From assembly GCF_036250675.1 (NCBI RefSeq), contig NZ_CP109592.1:3596001-3660000 (forward strand): 64,000 nucleotides of DNA. The letters run 5' to 3'. Below the pieces are notes generated by a model. That model was given only the letters and a program-made list of their open reading frames with translations, ran no database searches and was not told the DNA's origin. Below, one piece after another: positions 19,812 through 27,545 of the stretch. The DNA comes from Streptomyces sp. NBC_01689 (GTDB lineage Bacteria > Actinomycetota > Actinomycetes > Streptomycetales > Streptomycetaceae). The position numbers and the translations under genes were made by a program. Numbering within the stretch: the first letter of the stretch is position 1; each line of letters starts with the position of its first letter.

Positions 19812-21110
19812 TCAGTCATGGGCGGCGGCCGTCCGGGCGCCCGCCCGCCGGCGGGCCTCCGCCACGATCGGCGACGTCGAGAGCGCGTCCGACAGACGGA
19901 CCATCTGATGCGGCGTCTCCGCGGACCGCAGCGTCCCGACCCGCGCCGGGGGCCCGGCGCCACCCGCGCGGGACGCCTGTACGCCGGCGGCCAGCATCGC
20001 CGCGTCGGCCACGACCGCGGCCCGGTCCACGACGTGCGGGGGCGGCCCCGCGTCCGCGTCCGCCGACGGCGCCCGCGGTGCCGTACGGAAGCGGCCGCCG
20101 ACCGCTCGGGCGAACGCCGCCGGGAGGGCTCTCCCGGCGGCGGGCCCGGCCGCGGTGAGCTGGGCCAGGGCCTCGGCGTACGCGGTCGTGCGCACGTGAT
20201 CGTCGAGGTACGGCGAACAGGCCAGCACACCGTCCCAGATGGCGATCTCCTGACGGGCCAGCCGCACGACGGGCGGATCCCACCAGCGGACGACCCCCTC
20301 CGCCGGCCCGCGCAACGCGTGCAGCTCCGTCCACAGAGGCCTGAGGAGCCGGTGGCGCCGCCAGGCGCGCAGATTGGCCGCCGCCGGCGGGGCGACCCGG
20401 GGGACGGCGAAGCCGCAGGCCACGGTGATCCCGGCGAGCATGACCAGCGGGGGCGAGACGTCGGTGGACAGGAAATCCCAGTCGACGCCCTGCCAACGGG
20501 CGGCCATGGCGGTGTACTTGGCGATCTGGTAGCAGGCGTCGAAAGCCAGCCCGACGACGATCAGGACCAGTCCGGTGCGGGTCACCCCGCGCACCTCCCG
20601 CAGCCAGCCCACGCCCATGGACGCGAGGGCGCCGGTGGCGGCCGTGTGCGCGACCAGGTAGAGCAGGATCATTTCGCGCATGTAGGGCGTGTTCGCGTAG
20701 TACGTGTCCAGGTCCCGGGCCCGTTCCACCGGAACGTCGGCCAGGGCGAACAGCACCCAGATCCCGACGACGGCCGGCCCGTAGAGCCCGAGCACGAGGC
20801 GGTCGGCACGCCGCCGGCGCTCCGGCGGGCCGCCCCTCCACCGGGTCATCAGGACCAGATAGCCCGCGCTGAGCGCCGTCATCCCCGTGTACACCAGGGG
20901 AGCGCTGAAGTTCGCGACACCCGTCGCGTCGTTGACGAACCGGATCGTGGGCGGGGCGGACAGAACGCACACCGCGGAGCCGACGAGCAGGATGCCGGCG
21001 CTGGAGGCGACCAGCGGATCGCGCCAGACCCCGTCGCCGCCCGACAGCTTCAGCACACCGGCCAGCAGCAACAGCACGCCGGGGACGTAGAAGACGACAC
21101 CGCTGTCCAC
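19812..21110 (-). CDS. MAB_1171c-family 7-TM membrane protein (first paralogue)
   Basis: A 432-residue protein with about seven predicted transmembrane helices in the first ~245 residues and a cytoplasmic C-terminal region of about 180 residues. I recognise the layout of the actinobacterial MAB_1171c putative transporter group (soluble part probably the DUF6545 type), whose function is not established. Conserved with its downstream-numbered neighbour: WRDPLV, APPT plus VN and GV, WRGGP, PVER plus D-DTYYA-TP, MI-LYL--H, LST, and LRPLW-EL followed by VRL-R-E--I-DG. GTG at 21110 is the first start in frame. The C-terminal tail is Ala/Arg-rich. Confidence 0.75.
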   Translation of the reverse strand: MDSGVVFYVPGVLLLLAGVLKLSGGDGVWRDPLVASSAGILLVGSAVCVLSAPPTIRFVNDATGVANFSAPLVYTGMTALSAGYLVLMTRWRGGPPERRRRADRLVLGLYGPAVVGIWVLFALADVPVERARDLDTYYANTPYMREMILLYLVAHTAATGALASMGVGWLREVRGVTRTGLVLIVVGLAFDACYQIAKYTAMAARWQGVDWDFLSTDVSPPLVMLAGITVACGFAVPRVAPPAAANLRAWRRHRLLRPLWTELHALRGPAEGVVRWWDPPVVRLARQEIAIWDGVLACSPYLDDHVRTTAYAEALAQLTAAGPAAGRALPAAFARAVGGRFRTAPRAPSADADAGPPPHVVDRAAVVADAAMLAAGVQASRAGGAGPPARVGTLRSAETPHQMVRLSDALSTSPIVAEARRRAGARTAAAHD

Positions 21111-21207
21111 TAGCCCCGCCCGCCTTCCGGGCGGCCGCCGGGCGGCCGCGACGCGGGCCGCGGCACCGCGGGCGGCAACCCCCGCGGGGACGTGACGGGC
21201 CGGGGGG

Positions 21208-22401
21208 TCACCGGGGGGTTCTCTCGTCGTCCGCCGTCACGGGCGCCGGGGCGGCGGTGCGGGCCGCCCCGACGACCGGGGACGTGCGCAACGCGCGCGC
21301 CACGCCCACCAGGGTGGCACGCGACGCGAAGCCCGCGCTGTCCTGGGCGCCGGCCGTCCGGCCCGCGGGCGCGCGGTCGACATGGGCGCGGACCGCGGCG
21401 GCGATCATCGCCGCGAGGCCGATGCGGAAGGCGTCCTCCGCCCCGTACCCCGCGGCGCGGGCCGTGCTCTGCGCGTCGGCCCGGACCCGCCCGTCGAGGT
21501 GCGGGCGGACCAGGTTCAGACCGTCCTGGATGCCCGCCTCACGCCGGGTGAGGCGTACGGCGCAGGACGAGTACCAGGGGATCGGCGCGGCGAGCGGCCT
21601 GGGGGAGGCGCTGCTGAGTTCGCGCCACAGCGGTCCGAGCCGTCTCAGGGTCACCACCGCCCGCCCGGCGGCGACCAGTCGCGGGCCGTACAGCGGCAGC
21701 GTGAAGCCGACGGTGGCGACGGTGGCGGCGAGGCCCACGAGGCCGGGTGCCAGGACGGTGCTCAACACGTCCAGGTCCCGGCCCGCCCACCGGGCCACCA
21801 CCGCGGTCAGCTTCAGCGTGCTGAAGGACAGGTTCAGCAGCCAGCCGGCCACGAGCAGCCACAGGCCGGCCCGCAGCCATCCGTGCACCTGGATCGCCCA
21901 GCGCCAGCACAGCACCGTGGTGGCGACCGCGGCGGTCATGTGGCCGAGCAGATACAGCACGATCATCTGCCCGGTCCACGGCGTGGTCGCGTAGTAGGTG
22001 TCGAAATCCGTCCGCCGCTCGACGGGGGCGCCGCCCCGCACGAAGAGGAGGGCCAGCAGGACGATCACCAGGGCGTAGCCGGTCTGCCAGCGCCGCGCGA
22101 GCCGGCGCACGTGGTCGGCCGGACCACCCCGCCAGTGCAGGATGAGCACGAGGCAGGAGGCGCTGTAGGCGCTGACGACGGCGTAGACCAGGAGGGCGGC
22201 CAGGTTCGGGACGCCGCTCGTCCTGTTCACGGCGGCGACGGTGGGCGGGGCGGCGAAGGCGAAGCCGGCGCCTCCGAGGAAGATCACCCAGCAGACCCAG
22301 CGGACCAGCGGGTCGCGCCAGGACCTCACCAGGTCGGGCAGCTTGGAGGCGAGTCCGGCCCACAGGGCGAGCGCGGGTATGTAGTAGGTCGAGGCGCCCA
22401 C
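21208..22401 (-). CDS. MAB_1171c-family 7-TM membrane protein (second paralogue)
   Basis: A 397-residue paralogue of the next gene, with the same seven-helix layout and C-terminal soluble part. Shared features include SWRDPLVRW, APPTVAAVNRTSGVPN, LHWRGGP, APVERRTDFDTYYATTP, TAVVARWAGRDLDVLST, LGPLWREL and VRLTRREAGIQDGLNL. The invariant Asp/Tyr-rich loop PVER-x2-DxDTYYAxTP between two helices is probably extracytoplasmic and could bind a ligand; that is inference. It starts with GTG at 22401, only three bases after the stop of the HEXXH-protein gene, so the two are translationally linked. Confidence 0.75.
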   Translation of the reverse strand: MGASTYYIPALALWAGLASKLPDLVRSWRDPLVRWVCWVIFLGGAGFAFAAPPTVAAVNRTSGVPNLAALLVYAVVSAYSASCLVLILHWRGGPADHVRRLARRWQTGYALVIVLLALLFVRGGAPVERRTDFDTYYATTPWTGQMIVLYLLGHMTAAVATTVLCWRWAIQVHGWLRAGLWLLVAGWLLNLSFSTLKLTAVVARWAGRDLDVLSTVLAPGLVGLAATVATVGFTLPLYGPRLVAAGRAVVTLRRLGPLWRELSSASPRPLAAPIPWYSSCAVRLTRREAGIQDGLNLVRPHLDGRVRADAQSTARAAGYGAEDAFRIGLAAMIAAAVRAHVDRAPAGRTAGAQDSAGFASRATLVGVARALRTSPVVGAARTAAPAPVTADDERTPR

Positions 22402-22404
22402 GGC

Positions 22405-22959
22405 TCAGCCCTTGGACCGGTGGTGTCCCAGGGACGCGGTGATCCGGCCGGCGATCCGGGTCCGGTCCGTGGCGAGGCCGTCGGCCTCTCCCTCGAGCCA
22501 GACCCGCAGCCGCGTCACCGCCCGCAGGGCGAAGGTCTCCGCGTCCTGTTCCGAACGCTCGTTGAACTCGGTGCGCGCGGCCACGGCCCCCACCGCCCGC
22601 GGCAGATCGGCCCGGTCGCTCAGCACCCGCGCGGCGACCCGGGACCCCGACGTGTGGTGCCCGCAGTCGCCCTGGGTCATGTGCCAGATCTCGTGGCACA
22701 GGATCGCCAGCTGGTGGACGGGAGCGGCCCGCCGGTCGACCACGACGACGTCCTGCTCGGGCAGTTCGAGCCACAGGCCCGTGGCCGTGCCGTGCGGGAA
22801 CTCCTCCTTGAGGAGCACGATCTGACGGCCTCTCATCTCGGCGACCCTGGCCGTCAGCGCGGCGAAGAGCGCGTCGGGGTCCGCGGGGACGGGCAGGGCC
22901 AGTCCGCCGGTCAGCCGCCGGATCAGGTGCCGCATCTCCCTGGCTCTGCCTGTACGCAC
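22405..22959 (-). CDS. ImmA/IrrE-like HEXXH metallopeptidase domain protein
   Basis: A small (184-residue) predicted zinc peptidase. The motif ILCHEIWHMTQGD has the zinc histidines at 89 and 93 and catalytic Glu 90. A later E-x-x-AE-x-FA helix (SEQDAETFALRAV) supplies the third ligand, as in ImmA/IrrE proteins. Members next to XRE regulators often cleave them in response to a signal. GTG at 22959 (VRTGRAREMRHLIRRL) is chosen; GGGGAGG lies close upstream, and ATG at 22935 is possible. Homologues are often labelled toxin in annotation, without evidence known to me. Confidence 0.72.
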   Translation of the reverse strand: MRTGRAREMRHLIRRLTGGLALPVPADPDALFAALTARVAEMRGRQIVLLKEEFPHGTATGLWLELPEQDVVVVDRRAAPVHQLAILCHEIWHMTQGDCGHHTSGSRVAARVLSDRADLPRAVGAVAARTEFNERSEQDAETFALRAVTRLRVWLEGEADGLATDRTRIAGRITASLGHHRSKG

Positions 22960-23162
22960 TGTCCTCCCCGCGAACCTCTGCGTGCACGTCCGGGCCCGGA
23001 GTCCGCCGCCCTGCACGCAAATATGCCAAACCAGCCGCCCCCGCGGCCAGATCAGGCTCTGTCCGGCGCAACAAGTTGCTGGGCCCGAAGTGCCGATCAA
23101 AGAGGACTTGCGCCGGTCTGGCCGTCCCTTGCGCGGTGGATCACCCCCCTGGGGCCCGCCGG

Positions 23163-23909
23163 TCAGCGCACGTCGCGGGGCGGCGCGTCGGCCTCCGGCG
23201 TCGGCGCGCCCTGCTCCTGCGCGCGTTGCACGCCCCGCCCCCGCACGCCCTGCCCACCCTGTGCGTCCTGTGCGTCCTGTGCCCTTCTGCGTTCCAGGAT
23301 GGTGTCGATCCAGTCGGTCACCAACTGGATCTCCTCCTCGGCCAGTTGGGGTGCACGCGCGGCGAGCCTGCGCAGACCGTGCGCGTGGCGCAGGCGGGCC
23401 ATCGGATCGGCGGCCTGTTCCTCCAGGCCGCGCAGCACGGGCTGGAGGGCGTCGTCGAGCGCGGTCTCCGGCTCCGCGGAGAGCCAGCCGTTGGGCTGCC
23501 CGAAATAGAACTTCTCGATGCCCGCCTGGGTGGACGCCAGTGGGCCGCCGGAGCGCCCCGGCCGCTGCTCCGCTCCCCGTCCGGCCGTCCTCCGGCGGCT
23601 GTTGACGAGGTTCGAGAGGGACGCCCGGGAGGCTCCGAAGGCGGCGGCGATCTCCTCGTAGGAGTGCCGCGAGCCGTCCGGCCGGAGTCGCGTCTCCCGC
23701 AGATGACCGAAGCGACGGACGATCCGGTCGGTGATGTCCTCCGCCGGCGGTTCCCCGCCCTCCAGGAGCGCCTCGACGACATCTCGCGGGACACCGCTGT
23801 CGAGGGAGAGCCGTCCGACGTCGAGCACGTCCTCACGGCTCCGCCCGTCCCCGAGGAGGGAATCGATGTGGCTCAGGGTTTCGGCGAGCCCCCGGCGCGC
23901 TTCACTCAC
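23163..23909 (-). CDS. XRE-type helix-turn-helix regulator
   Basis: A 248-residue DNA-binding protein. A helix-turn-helix is clear in SYEEIAAAFGASRASLSNL (about 83-101), followed by IEKFYFGQPNGWL, the stretch that follows the HTH in SinR/XRE-like regulators. The N-terminal 80 residues and the middle (ALDDALQPVLRGLEEQA, then a helical segment ending near IDTILERRR) have no function I can name; the last ~45 residues are Gln/Ala/Gly-rich. GTG at 23909 has AGGAG eight bases upstream. It leads the minus-strand block and is divergent from the lysozyme gene. Confidence 0.75.
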   Translation of the reverse strand: MSEARRGLAETLSHIDSLLGDGRSREDVLDVGRLSLDSGVPRDVVEALLEGGEPPAEDITDRIVRRFGHLRETRLRPDGSRHSYEEIAAAFGASRASLSNLVNSRRRTAGRGAEQRPGRSGGPLASTQAGIEKFYFGQPNGWLSAEPETALDDALQPVLRGLEEQAADPMARLRHAHGLRRLAARAPQLAEEEIQLVTDWIDTILERRRAQDAQDAQGGQGVRGRGVQRAQEQGAPTPEADAPPRDVR

Positions 23910-24363
23910 CAGCAGGTCTCCTGGGCTCGGGTGGGGGCGTTGGCTACGGATCGACGTCCGAGACCCTAGCCCTTGCGGGGACCGGGCAGCCAGAGCACCG
24001 GACACATCGTCAGCCGTACACGGCTACAACAGTTGACACGTATGGCGGTGGGTTGCAGGATCATGACACGACGTGAGGGCCGGTCGTCCGGTGCGGGCGT
24101 GGGGGCCCGCGGGTGTTCCGGTCCCGGGTCCACGGAGTGTCGCCGGACCGCCGCCGTGCACCGTTCAGGTGTGCACGCCGGCGGTCCGGACCGACTCCCG
24201 CAGGTGGCGCGCGGCGGGGGTCGACCGGTCGTTCGAGGGTGGGACCGGGGATGTGGGGGAACGTCACCCGGAGAGGTCGCAAGACCCGTGAAACCCGGAA
24301 TCCACCCCCCGCCCAGGGGCACAATCGCTCGCACCGTCCCCCCACGCACGGAGGAGTCGCTCC
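23910..24363. promoter_or_regulatory. Divergent control region with promoter, palindrome and long-stem hairpin
   Basis: On the plus strand TTGACA (24033-24038) and CAGGAT (24056-24061) with a 17-base spacer form a good vegetative promoter, giving a ~295-base leader for the lysozyme gene. AGCCGT-AC-ACGGCT (24012-24025) lies just upstream of the -35 and could bind the divergent XRE regulator. Inside the leader, 24143-24161 pairs with 24171-24189 (19 bases, one mismatch, nine-base loop). That stem could stall or terminate transcription before the lysozyme gene; it has no U-tract. The start of GH25 has CGGAGGAG nine bases upstream. No coding sequence is supported in the region. Confidence 0.5.
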
Positions 24364-24921
24364 ATGCTCCGCGGCATCGACGTCAGCGCCTATCAGTCGT
24401 CCGCCTACTCCACCGACGGGCTCTCCTTCGTCTTCGTCAAGGCGACCGAGGGCCGTTCGTACGTCAATCCCAAGCTGACCGCCCAGGTGAAGACCGCCCG
24501 TGACGCCGGATGCGTCGTCGGCTTCTACCACTTCCTGTGGCCCGGCGATCTCACCGCCCAGGCCGAGTACTTCGTCGCCAAAGCCCCCGAGAAGGCCGGT
24601 GATCTGCTCGCCGTCGACTGGGAGACCACCGGCGACGGCACCCACGCCAGCAACGCGGAGAAGGACCGTTTCGTGCGCAAGGTCAAGGAGTTGAGGCCGA
24701 ACCACCGGGTCCTGCTCTACACGAACCGCAACTTCTGGCTCAACGTGGACACCACCTCGTACGCGGGAGACGGTCTGTGGATCGCCGACTACGTGACCGC
24801 GGGCGAGCCCCGCATCAAGGCGAAGTGGCGTTTCCACCAGTACACCGACGACCCCGTGGACAAGGACGTCGCGCAGTTCTCCAGCAGGACGGCGCTGCGC
24901 GAGTGGGCGACCGTCGACTGA
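24364..24921 (+). CDS. GH25 lysozyme (N-acetylmuramidase)
   Basis: A 185-residue single-domain glycoside hydrolase family 25 protein, which cleaves the MurNAc-GlcNAc bond of peptidoglycan. GIDVSAYQ (Asp 6) and the DWE motif (Asp 85-Trp-Glu 87 in LLAVDWETTG) are the hallmark acidic residues; the late WIADYV and WRFHQYTDD segments are also typical. There is no signal peptide or binding domain, so either it leaves the cell by another route or acts from within, as phage endolysins do. No phage genes surround it. Confidence 0.9.
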   Translation: MLRGIDVSAYQSSAYSTDGLSFVFVKATEGRSYVNPKLTAQVKTARDAGCVVGFYHFLWPGDLTAQAEYFVAKAPEKAGDLLAVDWETTGDGTHASNAEKDRFVRKVKELRPNHRVLLYTNRNFWLNVDTTSYAGDGLWIADYVTAGEPRIKAKWRFHQYTDDPVDKDVAQFSSRTALREWATVD

Positions 24922-24927
24922 CCGGCG

Positions 24928-24950
24928 GGTGCCCGCCCGGTCCGGGCACC
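24928..24950. terminator. Hairpin between convergent genes
   Basis: GGTGCCCG (24928-24935) and CGGGCACC (24943-24950) form a perfect eight-base stem seven bases after the lysozyme stop codon, between two convergent genes. It is a likely terminator for the lysozyme gene. Confidence 0.55.
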
Positions 24951-25003
24951 GCGCGCCGCCCGGCACCGGAGGACCGGCACCGGACGGCGGACGGGCGCGT
25001 ACG

Positions 25004-25666
25004 TCAGCCGCGGAAGTCCGCCGGACGCTCCGCGGACGCCTCCGCCAGTGCCTCGGTCACCGCCTTCAGGCCCTTCTGGAGGCCGTAGACCGGGGTGCCG
25101 GGCTGCTGGCGCCAGGATTCGTCGATGCTCCCCGCGTCGACCGTGTCGAAGCCGAGCTCGTCGATGAGGTCGCGTACGACCCGCTTGGCGGCCTCGTCGT
25201 CGCCGGCCACCGGGAGAGCCATGCGGTCGGGGTCGCCCGCCGGACGGTGCCGGTCCAGGATGTCCTGCGCGTAGGTACCGTTGAACGCCTTCACCACGGG
25301 GTGGCCGATGTGCCGGGACGTCCAGCGGCTCTCGGTCAGTCCGCCGTCCTCGATCTCGGCGATCCTGCCGTCCCGCTGCTGCGGGTAGTAGTTGCCGGTG
25401 TCGATGACGGCCACGCCGTCGGCGGCGCCGTCCAGCACACCGGACGGCAGGTCGGGCACCGCCTTCAGCGGCACCGTGACCACGACCACCTCGGCACCGC
25501 GCGCCGCCTCCCCGACCGTGACGGGCGTCGCCCCGGTCTCCTCGGCCAGCGCGGTCAGGGTCTCGGGACCGCGGGAGTTGGCCACGGAGACGTCGTGTCC
25601 GAGGGCGGTGAGCCGCCGGGTGAGGTTGCCGCCGATGTTGCCCGCGCCGATGATGCCGATCTTCAT
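25004..25666 (-). CDS. NADPH-dependent F420 reductase-like oxidoreductase
   Basis: A 220-residue Rossmann protein. GIIGAGNIGGNLTRRL is the dinucleotide motif and VANSRGPETL after strand two suggests NADP preference; VVTVPLKAVPDL and FNGTYAQDIL match the F420-dependent NADP reductase / YrrM-like NAD_binding_10 group. It may reduce NADP with F420H2 or act on another substrate. An inverted repeat GTTGAT (25687-25692) / ATCAAC (25709-25714) lies 21 to 48 bases upstream of the start and may be an operator. Confidence 0.85.
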   Translation of the reverse strand: MKIGIIGAGNIGGNLTRRLTALGHDVSVANSRGPETLTALAEETGATPVTVGEAARGAEVVVVTVPLKAVPDLPSGVLDGAADGVAVIDTGNYYPQQRDGRIAEIEDGGLTESRWTSRHIGHPVVKAFNGTYAQDILDRHRPAGDPDRMALPVAGDDEAAKRVVRDLIDELGFDTVDAGSIDESWRQQPGTPVYGLQKGLKAVTEALAEASAERPADFRG

Positions 25667-25800
25667 GAGTGCCAGGCCCTTCAGTGGTTGATACTCCTGA
25701 TGGCGAGCATCAACTCCGGATCGGGAGAGGCTATTCCGGAGACGTACGGCACCCGGGTGAGTGTTCCCCGCGGTCCCACCCGTGCGGCACGGACGAGCCG

Positions 25801-26499
25801 CTAGGCCCGGCCGCCCTCACGCAGCAGGGTCCACGTCCGCTCCAGATCTCCCCGGAGCACCTCCCCCGCGGCCGCGCCGTCCCCGTCCGCGACCGCCCGT
25901 ACCAGCGCCGCGTGTGCCGCGTCCCCGGTGCCGGGGTCGTGTGCGCGCACCCCGGCCAGGGCCAGCATCTCGATCAGCCCCTCCCGCAACGAGGGCGTGA
26001 ACTCCGCGAAGAGATCGGTGAGTACGGGGTTGTGGGCGGCGGCGACCACGGCCGCGTGCAGGGCGATGTCCGCGTCGACGAAGGCCGCGTCGCCCCCCGC
26101 GGCCGCCGCCCGGCGGCCGGCCAGCGCGTCCTCCAGCGCGGTGACGTCCTCGGGGGTACGGCGTTCCGCGGCCAGCCGGGCCGCCTGCACCTCGACCAGC
26201 ATCCGTACCTCGTACAGGTCCGTCACCGCGGCCCGGCGCAGCCGGGTGGGCCAGTCCTCCGCGGCCTCGGCGGCGATGACGAAGACACCGGCGCCCTGCC
26301 GGGGCCGGACGAGTCCCGCGCCGGCCAGCGCGCGCAGCGCCTCACGGACCGTGGAGCGGCCCACCCCGAGTTCGGCGGCGAGCGTGGTCTCCCCGGGCAG
26401 CTTCGTGCCGACGGGCCAGTGCCCGCCTGTGATCTGCTCGCGCAGCCGCGCCGCGGCCTGCTCGACGAGGGGGCTGGGACGGACGGCGTCGAGGGGCAT
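25801..26499 (-). CDS. FadR-subfamily GntR transcriptional regulator
   Basis: A 232-residue one-component regulator. The N-terminal winged helix is clear (LREQITGGHWPVGTKLPGE, then LGVGRSTVREALRALAGAGLV), followed by a C-terminal FCD all-helical ligand domain with the metal-binding pattern (Asp near EVRMLVE, His in ADIALHAAVVAAAHN, and His in AAHAAL). The ligand is probably an organic acid or sugar acid. It is divergent from the ABC ATPase gene across 211 bases, whose expression it may control. Confidence 0.9.
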   Translation of the reverse strand: MPLDAVRPSPLVEQAAARLREQITGGHWPVGTKLPGETTLAAELGVGRSTVREALRALAGAGLVRPRQGAGVFVIAAEAAEDWPTRLRRAAVTDLYEVRMLVEVQAARLAAERRTPEDVTALEDALAGRRAAAAGGDAAFVDADIALHAAVVAAAHNPVLTDLFAEFTPSLREGLIEMLALAGVRAHDPGTGDAAHAALVRAVADGDGAAAGEVLRGDLERTWTLLREGGRA

Positions 26500-26585
26500 C
26501 CGTGATTCACCTGCCGGGACGAAGGGACCGCACGGGATCGGAAGCGTACGGCAGCGCGCACCCGGACCCCACCCGCCTCAGGCTC

Positions 26586-26615
26586 ACTTGTCTGAGGAGT
26601 ACTTGTCCGAGGAGT
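26586..26615. repeat. Tandem 15-base direct repeat, candidate operator
   Basis: ACTTGTCTGAGGAGT (26586-26600) is followed at once by ACTTGTCCGAGGAGT (26601-26615), one base different. It sits in the divergent region between the FadR-type regulator and the ABC ATPase, 87-116 bases from the regulator start. It is a candidate binding site for the regulator, or a recent duplication. Confidence 0.5.
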
Positions 26616-26710
26616 GGAGCCGTGACTAGTGTACGGGCCATGGAAATGCCCTTCCCGACTCCGCCGGCCTGCCCGGGGATCACCCGCGGGACCCACCGGG
26701 CGGAGGCCCG

Positions 26711-27499
26711 ATGACGGAGGTGCTGCGCGCCCACGAGGTCCACGTGGTCCGCGAGGGGGTGCCCCTCCTCCAGGAGGTGTCGCTGAGCGTCCGCGCCGGG
26801 GAGCACTGGGCCCTGCTCGGAGCCAACGGAGCCGGCAAGACCACACTGCTCGGCCTGCTCGGCGCGGTCGCCCATCCGACCCGCGGCCGCGTGGAGGTGC
26901 TCGGCCGCCGGCTGGGCACGGTCGACCTGCGGGAACTGCGCGCGTACGTCGGTCATGTCAACCCCCGCCATCCGCTGCGCTCGCCCCTGTCCGTACGCGA
27001 TGTCGTCCTGACCGGTCTGACGAACTCCGTAGAACGGCAGCCGCGCTGGGCGCCGACACCGGAACAGGGACACCGTGCCGACCGGCTCATCGACACGCTC
27101 GGGCTCGCGGGCCGCACCGGGGCGCGCTGGCCCACGCTCTCCCAGGGGGAACGCGGCCGCGCCCTGATCGCGCGGGCGCTGATGCCCGACCCCCGTCTCC
27201 TGCTGCTCGACGAACCGGCGACGGGCCTGGACCTGCCGGGCCGTGAGCGCCTGCTCGAAGCGCTGGACGCCCTGCGCCGCGACCACCCGCGGCTGGCGAC
27301 GGTCCTGGTGACCCACCACCTGGAGGAACTGCCCGCGGGCACCACGCACGCGCTCCTGCTGCGGGACGGCCGCGAGCTCGCCCGGGGCCCGGTCGACTCC
27401 GTACTGACCGGCGATCTGCTCGGCGCCTGCTTCGGTCTGCCGCTGGCGCTGGAGCGGCGGGACGGACGCTGGAGCGTGCGCATCGCCCGGGCGGCATGA
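26711..27499 (+). CDS. ABC transporter ATP-binding protein without partner permease
   Basis: A 262-residue single nucleotide-binding domain. Walker A is GANGAGKTT, the signature region is TLSQGERGRALIARAL, Walker B is LLLLDEPATGLD and the H-loop is VTHHLEEL. Resemblance is to the ModF/FepC-like group (metal or siderophore uptake ATPases). No permease or binding protein is adjacent, so it either serves a permease elsewhere or has a non-transport role. ATG at 26711 follows GGAGG by five bases. Confidence 0.87.
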   Translation: MTEVLRAHEVHVVREGVPLLQEVSLSVRAGEHWALLGANGAGKTTLLGLLGAVAHPTRGRVEVLGRRLGTVDLRELRAYVGHVNPRHPLRSPLSVRDVVLTGLTNSVERQPRWAPTPEQGHRADRLIDTLGLAGRTGARWPTLSQGERGRALIARALMPDPRLLLLDEPATGLDLPGRERLLEALDALRRDHPRLATVLVTHHLEELPAGTTHALLLRDGRELARGPVDSVLTGDLLGACFGLPLALERRDGRWSVRIARAA

Positions 27500-27503
27500 C
27501 GAA

Positions 27504-27535
27504 GGGGCGCCCGCCGGATCACCGGCGGGCGCCCC
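27504..27535. terminator. Bidirectional terminator
   Basis: A perfect 14-base GC stem (27504-27517 with 27522-27535, loop ATCA) lies in the 46 bases between the convergent ABC ATPase and calcium-binding protein genes. It would end both transcripts. Confidence 0.88.
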
Positions 27536-27545
27536 TCGGCGCGCG

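Noticed and set aside
18034..23909. Classical type II toxin-antitoxin pair
   Set aside because: The HEXXH protein has a peptidase-like motif, and the block includes two 7-TM proteins; nothing in sequence supports toxicity.
18034..24921. Prophage or integrative element (XRE, ImmA-like, lysozyme)
   Set aside because: No integrase, structural, replication or att-like repeats, and base composition matches the rest.
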